Shown here piece after piece: positions 11,174 through 22,910 of a stretch of DNA of 64,000 bases. Source of the stretch: Apostichopus japonicus (lineage: Eukaryota > Echinodermata > Holothuroidea > Aspidochirotida > Stichopodidae); contig NC_092581.1 of NCBI RefSeq assembly GCF_037975245.1, positions 10,361,303 through 10,425,302 on the forward strand. Reading direction: 5' to 3'. A program made the translations under genes and the position numbers. The stretch's first letter is position 1. The number at the start of each line of letters is the position of its first letter. The notes beneath the pieces are model-generated. The model was given only the letters and a program-made list of their open reading frames with translations. It made no database searches and was not told the DNA's origin.

Positions 11174-12001
11174 CATTGACAGTTTTTGAGGCTGTTCATC
11201 CTGGAACATGCATTTCAATGCTCACTGATATGATGTTATATCTGCTGTTTGCTTTTTGTTTAAGATAATCTCAATTCTGTTAGTATATTTTAGTTATATA
11301 TACATGAAATACATGATATGAAACACAATACACACAACCAGCTTAAATTATTGCTGCGTGGAATCTTCCGAGCTTAACTCTACTCGAGTATAGGTTAACA
11401 ATGGCTTTGTATTAGACAATGCACGTATTCAGACTGGCGGTCTATTAATTTTTTCGTCATCAAAAATAGACTTCAACATAAGGTACTTTAACTTTGCTTG
11501 TGATTCTTTCTATACTATTATCAATTACGTTGCTTTTTGATTGTCGCAATTCAACTCTGGCGGGCATTATTGTTACGATGACTCACGAATCCTTTGTCCA
11601 TGGCATTCCAAAAGATGATGCAAGCCTGAGCAAAATCTTCGAGGGGAATTTCTGCCATTTGGGACAGTTTGCCAATGAAAACTATTCTATATTGTCACCT
11701 CATATCATGCTTGGAGGCACTCGTATCGGCAATATGAACGGTTCCTTACCTTCATATGATAAAACACGATAATTCTGCTCAAACTGTCAGCACTTGCGTT
11801 TCAAGCGTCACAGTACCTCATTGTAAACAAACGTCCCAACTTGGCAGAGAATAATGTAGTGGGGTGTTATTAACATGTTCGTTGAATAAAGCACATCATT
11901 TCAAGTACTATTAATTAGCAAAACACTCCAAACAGCTAATCATATTTTAAGACAAGATATTTTCAAAGCAAGCAATGTATAATTGTTATAAAAAATCTAC
12001 T
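11174..12001. other. Non-coding or unrecognised stretch
   Basis: An open frame at 11494-11772 has no recognisable motif. The stretch may include the 3' UTR of the minus-strand exon proposed next door. Nothing else is seen. Confidence 0.35.
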
Positions 12002-12178
12002 TTAATTAATATTAACGACAATAGTATTGATTATTTTGGCAGCATAGTTGTTAGATGGTGGTTCACCTTGGATGTTTGAAGTATATGGTGTTGGCTGACC
12101 ATTGGTTGTGGTCACTGCAGGGTACGGGGCCTGGAAATTGGTTGCTTGGAATGGTAGCTGGGTGGGTTGGTTTACAAT
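12002..12178 (-). CDS. Possible minus-strand terminal exon, Pro/Gln/Asn-rich tail
   Basis: On the minus strand an acceptor aatttctag (complement of 12179-12187) precedes an open frame of 58 codons. It reads IVNQPTQLPFQATNFQAPYP and then AVTTTNGQPTPY, and ends at TAA (12004-12002). The composition (Pro, Gln, Asn, Thr, Tyr) resembles the cytoplasmic tails of the SRCR receptors at 34 and 59 kb, so this could be the last exon of another receptor. No upstream exon was identified and no transmembrane segment is visible, so a broken or chance exon is quite possible. Confidence 0.3.
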   Translation of the reverse strand: MVNQPTQLPFQATNFQAPYPAVTTTNGQPTPYTSNIQGEPPSNNYAAKIINTIVVNIN

Positions 12179-13795
12179 CTAGAAATTTAGAATTGCTGAA
12201 TATCAGATGTCAGACGGAGTAAACTTAAACATTATCATCTTATTATATCATTAATCATATCATATTACTACATTACTATTTTATAAAATCCTGTAATAAA
12301 AACATTTCGCGTACTTGTGAAGGAATTCTAACATCAAGTCATATTGCATATTGATAATTAAATTATTTAAATATATTTGGAATTTCGTTGTTTAAGTGCA
12401 AATAGTCTATAAACTGGACGTTTCCGTTACATAGTGACATATTAATTGCAACCTTGAAAACATGATAGCAATTGCTATCCAAGGTATGTGGTGTTCAGTT
12501 TGAAACTTAAGCCGGTACCGGATATCCATTGCATGGGTTAATTAGTAGTCGCAAAATAACGAATATATCCCAGAATGATAAACAAAGGAATCACTTCCTT
12601 TTTTTAACTTTCTCAATTGACATCTTATAGATGAAATACCGATTAAAAAATTAGTTTCTTGCAAATAACAGATATATTTGATCACTAAATTTGCGTGAGT
12701 ATATCGACTGTATTTCAAAAAGGTGGGTAGTTTTAAACTACGTTAACTGGATTACATAATTAAACAATAGCTTTTCCAGCCACTTGTGTTATCGTCGTCA
12801 AGTTTGCATGGTACAAGACAACTTGCATTTTCCACGTTCTTTAAAGAAGGCAGTTTGTTCACATTCGGTGAATAAGTGTTTCTATTTAAACTATGCTTTA
12901 TCACTCTGCACTTTGCACAAGATGGATAGTTTTCCCGGACAGGCCCCAATTGATTGTCACCTACAAGAGCCAGGGTACAATTTGGTGTGTGTGAATAGAG
13001 ACTATCCGACCAATATAAAGACACATTACAAGAAATTTAACAAGACGTTCAAGTATAAGCTTGGTAATAAATTTAATTATTCAAAGTTACACAAAGTTTC
13101 GTCTTCCTTTAATTAAAAATTGGTTAAAATGCTAAATTATCAATATTAACCAGGTAAAAGCATGTAGTTCAGGTACTACGCAACGTTGAAACCATTTGCA
13201 CGAGATTAACAAATGTTGGGTGTTTCTACATAGATTTTATTTTACACTGTAACGCTTACTCAATACCCCAGCGGTTCGTTTACCCTACACTCTAAAAAAA
13301 CAACCTGGTGAAAATTTCCTGGTCAACAATTTGCTAACATTATCCTGGATATTGTCTACGTTTAGTTAATATAGTCCTGCTAACGCCTGGTTTATCCAGT
13401 GCGGTAAACCTGATCTTAACATTACTCTGGTGAATTAATTAAAATAGATTACTAGCATATTGCAATTCTCGCCTCTGATTGGTTTGTAGGTCGCGACTCA
13501 AGACGTTTGAACTGGCGGCTTCCTACGTACGACAATCGCAAACAGGCGAAACTGTCAAATACAACTATAAGACATTTGCAAATAACCATCTAATTATGGC
13601 AGATGACGAAGTCTAATTCATGCTAGATCAATGTGGTAGGAGTTACCCTAAATAAGTGTTTGTTTAAAGGTAAAGGTGAAATACCGGGACTGTGATACAG
13701 TCAGTACGCGCGATATTGTAAGGATAACCAAACGTTAGCCCTTACGTTGTCAGGCTAGGTTAGGCCAGATCCTTTTCCTGATGTGGTATTTATAT
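12179..13795. other. Unrecognised AT-rich stretch
   Basis: No exon or transposon end was identified. Open frames on both strands near 12752-13116 overlap each other and carry no motif. Confidence 0.4.
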
Positions 13796-15022
13796 TAGTC
13801 AGGTGGCTTAGCAAATTTAACGTTACCGGCCGGACAAAAGTACCAAATTTGGTATAGAGTTTCTTTTTGACCTATCTATCGATTTTATCCGTGGAACCCA
13901 CTTTATCGGTTCCGATTTTTCAAGATGGCGGCCAAAATCCAAGATGGCCGACAGAAAAAGGGAAAAAATGGCTGTAAAAATCAGAAATGAACAAATGAGG
14001 GGTCAATTCAGATGTTTCCGCCACCCATTACCAAGATGGCGGCCAGAATCCAAGATGGCCGCCTGTAAAAAAGGAAATTTCATATAAATTCATTCTCCAG
14101 ACCCCCTGTGCCCTTTACTGATCGGGACCATCAAACCTTCCGTCCTCAATCGTGTAAATGAAACCGGACTAGCAGCCTGACTATATGTTATGGCTGGTAT
14201 TCTAATTGTGTCACTTTGGCTCAGGAAGCCACTTAGGACATATTGGGGAACTTTGAGGTGTGATCGACCGTGGATAGACACTGTCGCAAAGCCCTTTATT
14301 ATATGGGAGTTACGAGTGTCATGTAAGACTGATTACATTGAGTCAACTATATAATAGGGTAACTTGAGGGAAAACCGACCAGATGTGAATACCGACTCAT
14401 TGGGAGATTTTGTACTATTGTGTACCCTTCATAAACACAACGTCAATTGTGCGGATAACACCCGCTAAGTCAGGTCACTAGTCATTTAAGGTATTTAGGT
14501 CGTTCCTTTCGAACCTGTACTCCAGGGCTGCTGTTAGCGAGGATCTTCAGGAAGACTCGTTGTCTGGTATAGACAACCCCCCCCCCCCCCTCTCTCAGAG
14601 TAAAAACGATAGCTTTGGTTCGAATCTCTCCGTTGGTGAGCTCTGGACAGTGGTAGTAGCGTTGAAGAAGGGAAAGTCCCCGGTCCGGATGGCCTCCCTG
14701 CTGAGTTCTATAGGACCTTCTGGGAGGTTCTCGGTGGGGACTTGAGAGACGTGTTCGCTACCGCTTTCCAGTTGAATTACATGAGCCAAACACAGAGGGC
14801 TGGAAATATTGTTTATTGATTATTACAAACAGATATATGACATTTCCCATTTTTCTGTCGGCCATCTTGGATTTTGGCCGCCATCTTGGAAAATCGGAAC
14901 CGATCAAGTGGGTTCCACGGATAAAATCAATAGATAGGTCGAAAAGAAACTCCATGCCAAATTTGGTACTTTTGTCCAGCCGGTAACGTTAATCCTGAAA
15001 ATTGTCGCTAAGCCACCTGACT
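13796..15022. mobile_element. Foldback element with ~170-bp inverted arms
   Basis: The sequence at 13796-13961 recurs inverted at about 14842-15022. Both arms contain, in order, tcaggtggcttagc, aacgttaccgg, acaaaagtaccaaatttgg, gacctatctat, ttttatccgtggaaccca, cggttccga and caagatggcggcc. The arms differ at scattered bases and by a short indel, so the copy is not young. A further caagatggcggcc block sits at 14032-14044. The 880-bp interior contains a LINE reverse transcriptase fragment. Superfamily is unknown; long arms and a captured interior fit a foldback or Mutator-like element. Confidence 0.7.
14542..14812 (+). pseudogene. LINE reverse transcriptase fragment, frameshifted
   Basis: The frame beginning near 14542 reads through LSVGELWTVVVALKKGK. 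After a one-base loss near 14680-14685 the neighbouring frame gives PGPDGLPAEFYRTFW and then GDLRDVFATAFQLN. The KSPGPDGLPAEFY motif is the start of the reverse transcriptase domain in L1/Tx1-like non-LTR elements. Only this RT segment is present. It lies inside the foldback element and is preceded by a C homopolymer at 14577-14590. It is clearly inactive. Confidence 0.7.
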
Positions 15023-18000
15023 ATATACAGACTGACTATATGAGATATAGAATAGCCTAGCTAAATTAAGTATCTTCAGGACTAGACCTAAGAACGTGTT
15101 TGCCTTCTGTGTGTCATACTCATACTTAGCAAGACCTAGACCTTTGCTAAATCACGGGCGCTTCTACTGAATGCGAGTAATTGTGGTGTACGGTAACTTC
15201 TGAGGGCACGCCTAACAAAATCCACACATTTATACACAGCAATTTTTATGCTTGGGTCAGTGCACTTTAGACCCCGTAGCTTGCCTTCGCTTTAATGAAG
15301 TGCATGGATATTATAAGACCACTAGTGGTCTACAAGTTCAGGAAAGTGGCTATACTAGTGATTGCCGACAGTGAAAGAAGAAAATATGGTTTTTACCTGT
15401 TTCTGTTAGGTAGGCTACGGTACTTGTTAAAAATCCCTCTCGTGTCTCACAACGAGGATGTTGGTACGCAGCGCAGTAGTGCTAGTAACAATGCGTGGGC
15501 AATCTGGTTTAAACAACTCACTAGAGTAGGGCTCTAAATTGACAACTCATTAATTGACAATTCATAACCATGGACGTTAAATATGAATGTAAGAGACTGA
15601 CTTCGGTCAGCTTGTGGCTTTGATAAGCCAATGAGGCTTCTTTGCGAGTTCCTGCTTGCAGCCTCGGATGATCTAAAATACATACTTACATACAAATGTG
15701 ACGCATTTATTGTAGTGGCCTAGGCTAACCTAGTGTAAAACTTACATAGGCTAGGCTATATAGCAATTAAGCTATATTAGGTTATATGTATTGATAATGT
15801 GAAATTTATTGAGAAAAATGATAACTTATTACTATTCATTTATAAAAACCATGAAACTCGTGTATGGTTAAACTTAATCTAGACTAAACTTCAATCTAAA
15901 TTGGTCAACAATCAGTGCTTTGGGGTAGGGGAGGGGGTACTGGTGTGTCAAATTCTAACAGGTTTTGGCTGAAATGTAACCTCACTAGGCTAAACCTATC
16001 CATGTAATGAAATAGGTATAGTCTAGCCCTATAGTCGCATGTAAGTTTTATCCATATGAGAAATATAAATATGAAACACCACATAACTATGTCACAGCTT
16101 TGCACTCCTTACACTCCTTGCAATATCAAAGAGACATGTATATGAATTGTTGGATATTACATCTCATGCTGTTCTTATATTATGATTATACTCCCAAAAG
16201 TAGGTTTTGGAGAACTGTAAGTTAGGCAGATTATATTTCCATTTTAGGGACAGCAGATCATGAAATTGGTGTTAATCTTTATGAACTGAACTGCCCATAG
16301 CAGGGGCTCCTTAAGGCATTGATTTTCTGAACATTCAAAAAGGGACAGATTTACATGTTTCATTGGAGATGTCACTGCCCTATCATACATCTCTTCAAAG
16401 AAGAATGTTTACAAGAGTATATAGATATAAACTGGTAAGCATTTAAACATGGTTCAAAACTCAAATAAAGAACTTTGGAATTACTTTTGTTTTACTTTTA
16501 ACATATTTTCTTACTATGTGACCAGCTTCTATTAGGAGGTGCAGAAATAAATAACTCTTTTCTGCTGTTATGTGTCATTTTGTTTTGGCAGCAATGGAAG
16601 ATTTGTCCCAAGAGGAATTAACAGCCATGACAGAGTAGAGTATGCATGAAACACAACCTTGAGCCTTCTAATGCCATAAAATACATGACAAAAACTGCTG
16701 GCTGCAGTTCACTTAGTCCTGGGATGGTAAGCACTGTTCAATGTAATGCAACTGAATACTGCCAAGTAGAAATAAAATATCCCCATACCAAAATACTGCT
16801 ATGCTTAACTACAGAAGATTTGCCATTCAAATTTATATACCATTTTCATATAAAAATGGCAACAAGTGAACATGGTCGTTTATGTTGCTGCAATGTTAAT
16901 GTTGTATACCCTGGGCTGACCCTCCGTTTCTGGAAAGGATCGGAAACGATGACAGAAATCATTTTTTTTTATATCAGAGAATTCTCGCTACCCAACATGA
17001 TCAATCATGACCAGTGTGATACACATAAAATGTCTATAACTCTTCACTCATTGTTTTTACCAAGATGTAAAAGTAAACACGTCTTGAGAATGTTTGCTTC
17101 CGCTCAGAAAAACTAACATCCCTACAGATTTCCATGAAAAACATGCACTTTAAAGCACCTCTACATGAACGCACAATACTTAGTTATAATCACCCCTGCC
17201 AATCATTGGCTGGTGCACAAAAAAAGTCAAATGATGAAAGCTGTAACTAGTATACATCAACAAAATTATTGTCAATTTCTGAACCGTGAAGTTTGCCGTA
17301 GACTAGTTACCATATAATTACAAGTAGTTGTATTTAAACAACACCCTTTGTGTTCATTAATCACTTTAGATGCAAGAATGCTTGCAAACAATGACATGGG
17401 CTATTAGCCAAGCAAATAACAAGAAATTTAGAAACCACCATTGACTAGTTTTAGCATAAAAATCCCTGTAATAGAATTGTTGTTAACAAAGTACTTGCGT
17501 TGATTGTTATGATATATTTGTTTTCAAACAAATTCAATCATCTATGCAAAGGATTGGAATTTTGGTTCTTTCAAGAAGAAGTTGTGGTTTTGAAAGAAAG
17601 ATATTCATTCAAAAACTTGTTATGTGTTTCATAGGCCTAGCTGTGAGTGTGTGTACTTGGGGTTTACCCCAAAATGTATGTGGAAGCAATTTGAAGGTTT
17701 TGCGTTCCTGGCTAAGTAAGACTACTCACTAAGCCGATAGACCTGGCCTGCGTAGCCTAACGTTACGGTACTCACCTACAAGGCTAAATTGATATAATAG
17801 TATTACTTACGTACGGCTCTCGCGCAAGGCGCTCCATTTTTAAACTCCCAAGTGTTTGAAAATCGCAGGACGTACGTTACTATAACATATATAACAGTCC
17901 CCGGGCATATATTCAGTAACTTAAGTATACACGATGTGTGCGAAGTACCACGTCAGGCAACTCCAGTATTATTTTTTTGGTGCTTTCATAACATTGTTCA

Positions 18001-18940
18001 ACTAAACACTCCTTCGGGCAACCAAAATATGACCAAAAGGTTGTCCAAATGACAACCTTAAAATTTTCTTAAAAATGAGCCCTGGATATGAGAGATCCTA
18101 CAGCTCCGCACAAGTTGAGCAACGAAAACAAATTTGGGTACAACAAAGACATGCTTCATTTTCCTTATATTAAACTACAACTCATGCCATGCAGTTAAAA
18201 ATTCCACACAAAATTAGTTGCAGGGCTATTGATACCATGTACAAGTTATGCATGTAGAGTTCAGCTAAGGTCACTGAAACCATTGCTGTAACCATATTGT
18301 CTTACTCTCCATACACCTCCTCATTTCAAAGTGTTGATATGTATTGATTTATCTTAGCAAAAGATTTGTCACTTACTCTCCGTCAAGTGCGGAAGCATAA
18401 CTTGAAGCCACTGCTGAAGTCTTCAACTTTATATAAGAGGAATTTTATTAGCTGTTGTGCCAAAGCATCCCTTTTTGATAAAGAGAGCTCTCACACCTTT
18501 GTTGCTAATAATCAAAGTCTTACTCTATAAGTTCAACATCGAAGGGTAAATAACACTGCATACACTATTGCAACATCCTTGCAATCATTCATAGATGTAA
18601 ATCAAGTAATTTTAATTGTTTAGCTCAATGTTTAATTCACATGGAATTGCATTAGCTGATAGCCCACTGATTATTGGATAGATGTTAGGAAATTAAACAA
18701 TTAATTTACTGGGGTGTCAGCCAGAAGTGACAGGACTTTGCAAAGCAAAAAACAAACTTGTCTAAAATGAAGAGAAATCGCTTTGATAGAGATCTTTCAG
18801 TGCTTTGAAGTACAAGTGCAACTTTGAAGTGTGGACATCAATTGACTGTTTTGTCATCATGCACAGATAAAAATGATCGTGTAATGCCGGTAAAAGTAGG
18901 TAAGGTAGGCAACCATTGAGTTCACAAACAAAGAACATGT
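15023..18940. other. Unrecognised intergenic region
   Basis: No family was recognised. A 156-codon open frame at 16646-17116 has no motif and no splice support. A short ORF starting near 16592 (MEDLSQEELTAMTE, then a stop) follows a cag acceptor-like site and looks coding by composition, but nothing joins to it. Confidence 0.4.
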
Positions 18941-18944
18941 GAAG

Positions 18945-20215
18945 TTAAGACATGTATATTAATATATGGTACTGTAAGACAAGTTCTAGTCGCAACTTTA
19001 GGATTAGACATACCATATTTTGTAGGAACTGTCTCAGCTCTAGGTATGGATGATCCAGTATACGAATTGATACTGAGTAATGTACCAGGGGTTAAAGAAC
19101 CAACAGAGTCAGACGAAAATTGGGGTAAGTCTGTATTCATTAGTGATGTACTTGTATCAGTGTTGGGAAAAAAAGAACAGTAAACATGAAGGGACAAATG
19201 AACGTCATTAAATACTTATAGGATCAGCAGTACAGACAAGAAGCCAACGTAGAGAGGAAGATAAATCCCTCAAAAAGTTAAGAGTAACCTCCCCTATTAC
19301 AGAGGAAATCACTGCTGATATGTTAGCAAAACAACAGCATAAAAATCCATCTTTAGAGAAGATGAGAGGACTAGCAAAGACATGTGAACAGAAGTTAAGT
19401 ATGAATGGTAGTACTTACAAGTATATTGTGTCTAAGAGTATATTGTACAGGGAATTTCAATCTCCTCATGCAGAATTTGAAGCTACCCTGAGACAAGTAG
19501 TAGTACCTTCAGAGTATAGACAGCATGTTCCAAAGATAGTTAATAAGTCTGTTCTGGTGGCCACGTAGGCTTTAACACAACAAAGGACAAGATCATGACG
19601 AACTTTATTTGGCCAGGTATACAAGCTGATATCACAAGATATTGTCAATTCTGCGATGTGTGCCAAAGGACAAATCCCAAAGGTAGGGTTACCAAGGTAC
19701 CCCTAGGAAGTGTTCCACTCATAGGAGAACCATTCCAGCGGGTGGCAGTAGATTTAGTTGGACCTATCAAGCCAAGTACAGAAAGAGGTCATAGGTATAT
19801 TTTAGTATTGGTAGATTATGAGACTTGTTACCTGGAGGCAGTTTCTTTGAAGACAATTAAGACAGAAGCAGTGGCTGGGGCACTCTTGAGCATATATTCA
19901 AGACTGGGTTTCCCAAAAGAAGTCTAAACAGACCAAGACTCGCAATTTGTATCAGGGGTTATGAGAGAGGTGAGTAGATTGCTTTCAATCCGGAGATTGA
20001 CTACTATATACTCCGTATCATGCCATGCCAAATGGATTACTAGAGAAATTCAATGCATGCTTGCAGTACATGATCAAGAAGATGTGTGGAGAGCGTCCTA
20101 GAGATTGGGACAGGTACATAGGTCCACTTTTATGCGCGTACCGTAGAATACAGTATTGGATGTACCCATATAAATTACTGCATGGACTCGCTGTGGACCA
20201 ATTACTATTCTCAAG
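18945..20215 (+). pseudogene. Ty3/Gypsy pol remnant: protease tail plus integrase
   Basis: From about 18990 a frame reads LGLDIPYFVGTVSALGMDDP and then VYELILSNVPG, typical of the segment after the aspartic protease in Gypsy polyproteins. After a gap, 19220-19560 gives the linker (QTRSQRREED.., LAKQQHKNPSLEKMR). From 19565 comes integrase: a degraded HHCC finger (CQFCDVCQRTNPKG), a first catalytic Asp (VAVDLVGPIKP), a second (TDQDSQF) and a Glu in NGLLEKFN. The frame is broken near 19556, a stop interrupts at 19925-19927, and another shift occurs near 20000. No reverse transcriptase lies between protease and integrase, and no LTRs were found. Protease followed directly by integrase suggests the same rearranged Gypsy type as the element at 24.5-29.7 kb. 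This is a dead fragment. Confidence 0.8.
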
Positions 20216-21468
20216 GAGATATGTTGTTTTATGTTTGATTTGTTCTGCTTTTTCGTATATGGTTATAAAATCCTGAACATAATGTTGATGTTAACATTCT
20301 ACTCAACTTGTGACATTGCTTCAGTATTGACCAATCAGTAAGAACTGCATTTGTCAACCCTATTTTGTGTTTTATAGTAATTGTCACATGTACTAATTAT
20401 TTCAAGATATGCTATATTCCATACTAAATGTCATAAGTTTCCCAATATGCCATTATTTTATAGCATTATATCTTACCAATCACTTAACGATACTGTAACC
20501 TGTTTGAATAAACTTCTGGGAACAGAAGCATGAGCATCTGTTTAAATTATGCAATCCGATTGGCTAACAGAAAATCCAGCACAATCCCCAGTGACACTTG
20601 ACATGTGCGTTTTTATTGGTATACATGTCTTGCTTTGTTATATGAATAATCATAATTACCTTTTGAGAGATCCGCACATTGCCGCTAAATTCGTGTCTGT
20701 GAATTAGCTCAATGGGTGTGTGGGGAGGGGTGGTGGAGGAGGGGGGTGGGTAGAGGAAGGAGGGTGCATTGTGAGAAACGATACAGGTTTATGCTAGACT
20801 GCAAATAGGCCTATTGTAAGTCATTTGAAAAAGTGTCTGCATAGGAAGTGGGAATTCCCTATATAATTGAAATCTTTTAAGGTTTTGTTATTTTTATTTT
20901 TATTGTAAACTTTCGTAATTGAGTTAAAAATATACACCTTTCCTCGAGAGGAAATCGCAAAGTGACTCAGTATACCCCTCCTTCAAAACACATCTTAACC
21001 ACGACCCCATTTATTCCCATTTTCATCACCCCTGTTTAAAACTTTGAAAGATTTGTTCCGTCTCTGTGAAAAAAAATCGTGGAGGTACGAGGATACAATT
21101 CTTAATATATAAAGTGTATTGAACCGTATTTACAGTACAATACATGTTTTTTCAGTATGTATGTATATATGTAGAGTATGTTTGTACATTCATAAATTGT
21201 ACGTATGTACAGTACGTAGTCTCCCAAATAAACGATTCTGACAACTTTGTCTCCTACAGTTACCTACCGTCGTAAAAAAGAACGTTAAGGAATTTTTTCT
21301 TTTCAACTTAGGAGAGCTATATATGTAAATCCTTACGATTAGCCCAAAACTTTTGTCTGGCCTTAGCCTTGGCGATAGAGTTAGGTGTTAATAAATTCGA
21401 GCTTGGGTATACATTCATTTTATTACTTTTTCTTTTGACATTTGTGATTCCGTATATATATTGATATG

Positions 21469-21471
<3 letters not shown>
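20216..21471. other. Unrecognised stretch before the SRCR copy A unit
   Basis: AT-rich sequence with a G-rich patch near 20720-20765. No gene was recognised. Confidence 0.4.

Positions 21472-21557
<86 letters not shown>
21472..21557. repeat. (TA)n microsatellite at left edge of duplication unit A
   Basis: A near-perfect TA run. Homology with copy B starts at 21574, just right of it, and copy B has an equivalent TA run (51893-51980) just left of its homology start. Confidence 0.9.
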
Positions 21558-21561
<4 letters not shown>

Positions 21562-22110
21562 TTATATGTATTTATGGGACTGAGGTTGCTTGGGAAGAGG
21601 TGCTCGTGGATAACGTCATTTCTGAATCAGTTTGCGGTGTTAATCATAATGCTAAATTTTCAATGAACATTTATTAGATTATTACTGCTTAAAATAAAGG
21701 CTGCAACCCTTGCTTGGATTTCTAACCATAGCAGTTTTGTTGATCTTTCAGTGTGTTTATTTATGTACATAACCGTATATATCTATTCTCACCTTTTATC
21801 GTTATAGCACGTCATGCACGAATGAAGAAAATAAACTGCTATTATATTACAAACTAGCAATCAATCTTTCACGGCATATACAAGACCATTGATCGATTCC
21901 ACCGTGCAATAAGAACTGTAGGTTCAAATTCTATAGAATAATACAATATTCTCTAGTCGCACCTTTAATTGTTGACGAAAGCAGCCTTTTTAACACTTCA
22001 CACGCAAAGGGGAAGCGAACTATACACCATACGTATATTCATAACTAAACAGAGAACCAGCCTAGGACACATACTCGTGTCACGTTAAGGCATAAGATTA
22101 GTACGTCATC

Positions 22111-22186
22111 ATGGATATCATGAGAAGTGTATCGTTCATTTTATGTGGAATACTTATATTGAGTGGTGATGTCGTATCTGGATAAG
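22111..22186 (+). pseudogene. Copy A signal-peptide exon with in-frame stop
   Basis: It starts [20 protein letters not shown], a good signal peptide, and ends at a gtaac donor in phase 1. Codon 25 (22183-22185) is TAA. The same codon in copy B is CAA, so a single C-to-T change, the usual CpG-independent transition, ends the reading frame before any SRCR domain. Confidence 0.85.
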
Positions 22187-22540
22187 GTAACAAATACTTC
22201 CTTAATTTTTGAAATGATTATTCTTTGCATTCTAGCTTAAAGAGAGTGCTTGAAAAAGTTTCACCACATTAAATATATAAAAAGTAATAGCCCTAAGGGA
22301 AATCACAGCCTTGTATAATCATATATCACTTCCCACCTGTTTCTCGACCAATACTTTCTGTTTACTAAGTGTATAATGTAGCCTGTTCTCAAAGGCAGGT
22401 AGAATATCAAAGAGCTTAGGTTAATCTAGTGTAGTAATAGTGTTATAATAGTGTAGTAAATGGAATCCTCGTTTTCCGGCCGTTAAGGCTTGGAACATAT
22501 TCTGGTGTGTCTCAGTGTTAAACGACCAAAGACTCAATAC

Positions 22541-22910
22541 CAAGGGCGTAGGAACCGGGGGGGGGGGGCTGGGGGGCACCAGCCCCCCCGTGAAAAATGT
22601 GGAGGGGCGGAAGAATCATTCCGCCCCCCGCTTCGCAAGTCAGAAAACCCCTTTTTCATTTCCAAATGAGAAAAAAATCTCATTTGGAGCACCAAATTGC
22701 ATCTAAGGCCTGGTGAAAATACAAAATTAAGTTTACAAAATGGAGTGGGTGTTTAAGTGTGCTATATTGCACCAAATTGCATCTGAGGCTACCTGGAAAT
22801 GCAAAAAATTCCAAAGGGGAGGGGGACAACCCCTCCCTTTAGACCCCTCACCCAGGCCGGCCATCAGTCTTCAGCCCCCCCCCACTCAAAAGTACCTTCC
22901 TACGCCACTG
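22541..22910. mobile_element. hAT-like MITE, 370 bp, absent from copy B
   Basis: Termini are caagggcgtaggaacc and the inverse cagtggcgtaggaagg. Identical octamers ctcaatac flank it (22533-22540 and 22911-22918). At the paralogous site in copy B (about 52940-52960) the sequence runs aaagactcgatactg without interruption, an empty site with one target copy. The interior contains G/C homopolymers and two related blocks caccaaattgcatct (22688 and 22770 regions). There is no transposase. Confidence 0.9.

Noticed and set aside
16646-17116. 156-codon open frame
   Set aside because: No motif, no splice context and a composition like the surrounding AT-rich DNA; listed only as unrecognised sequence.
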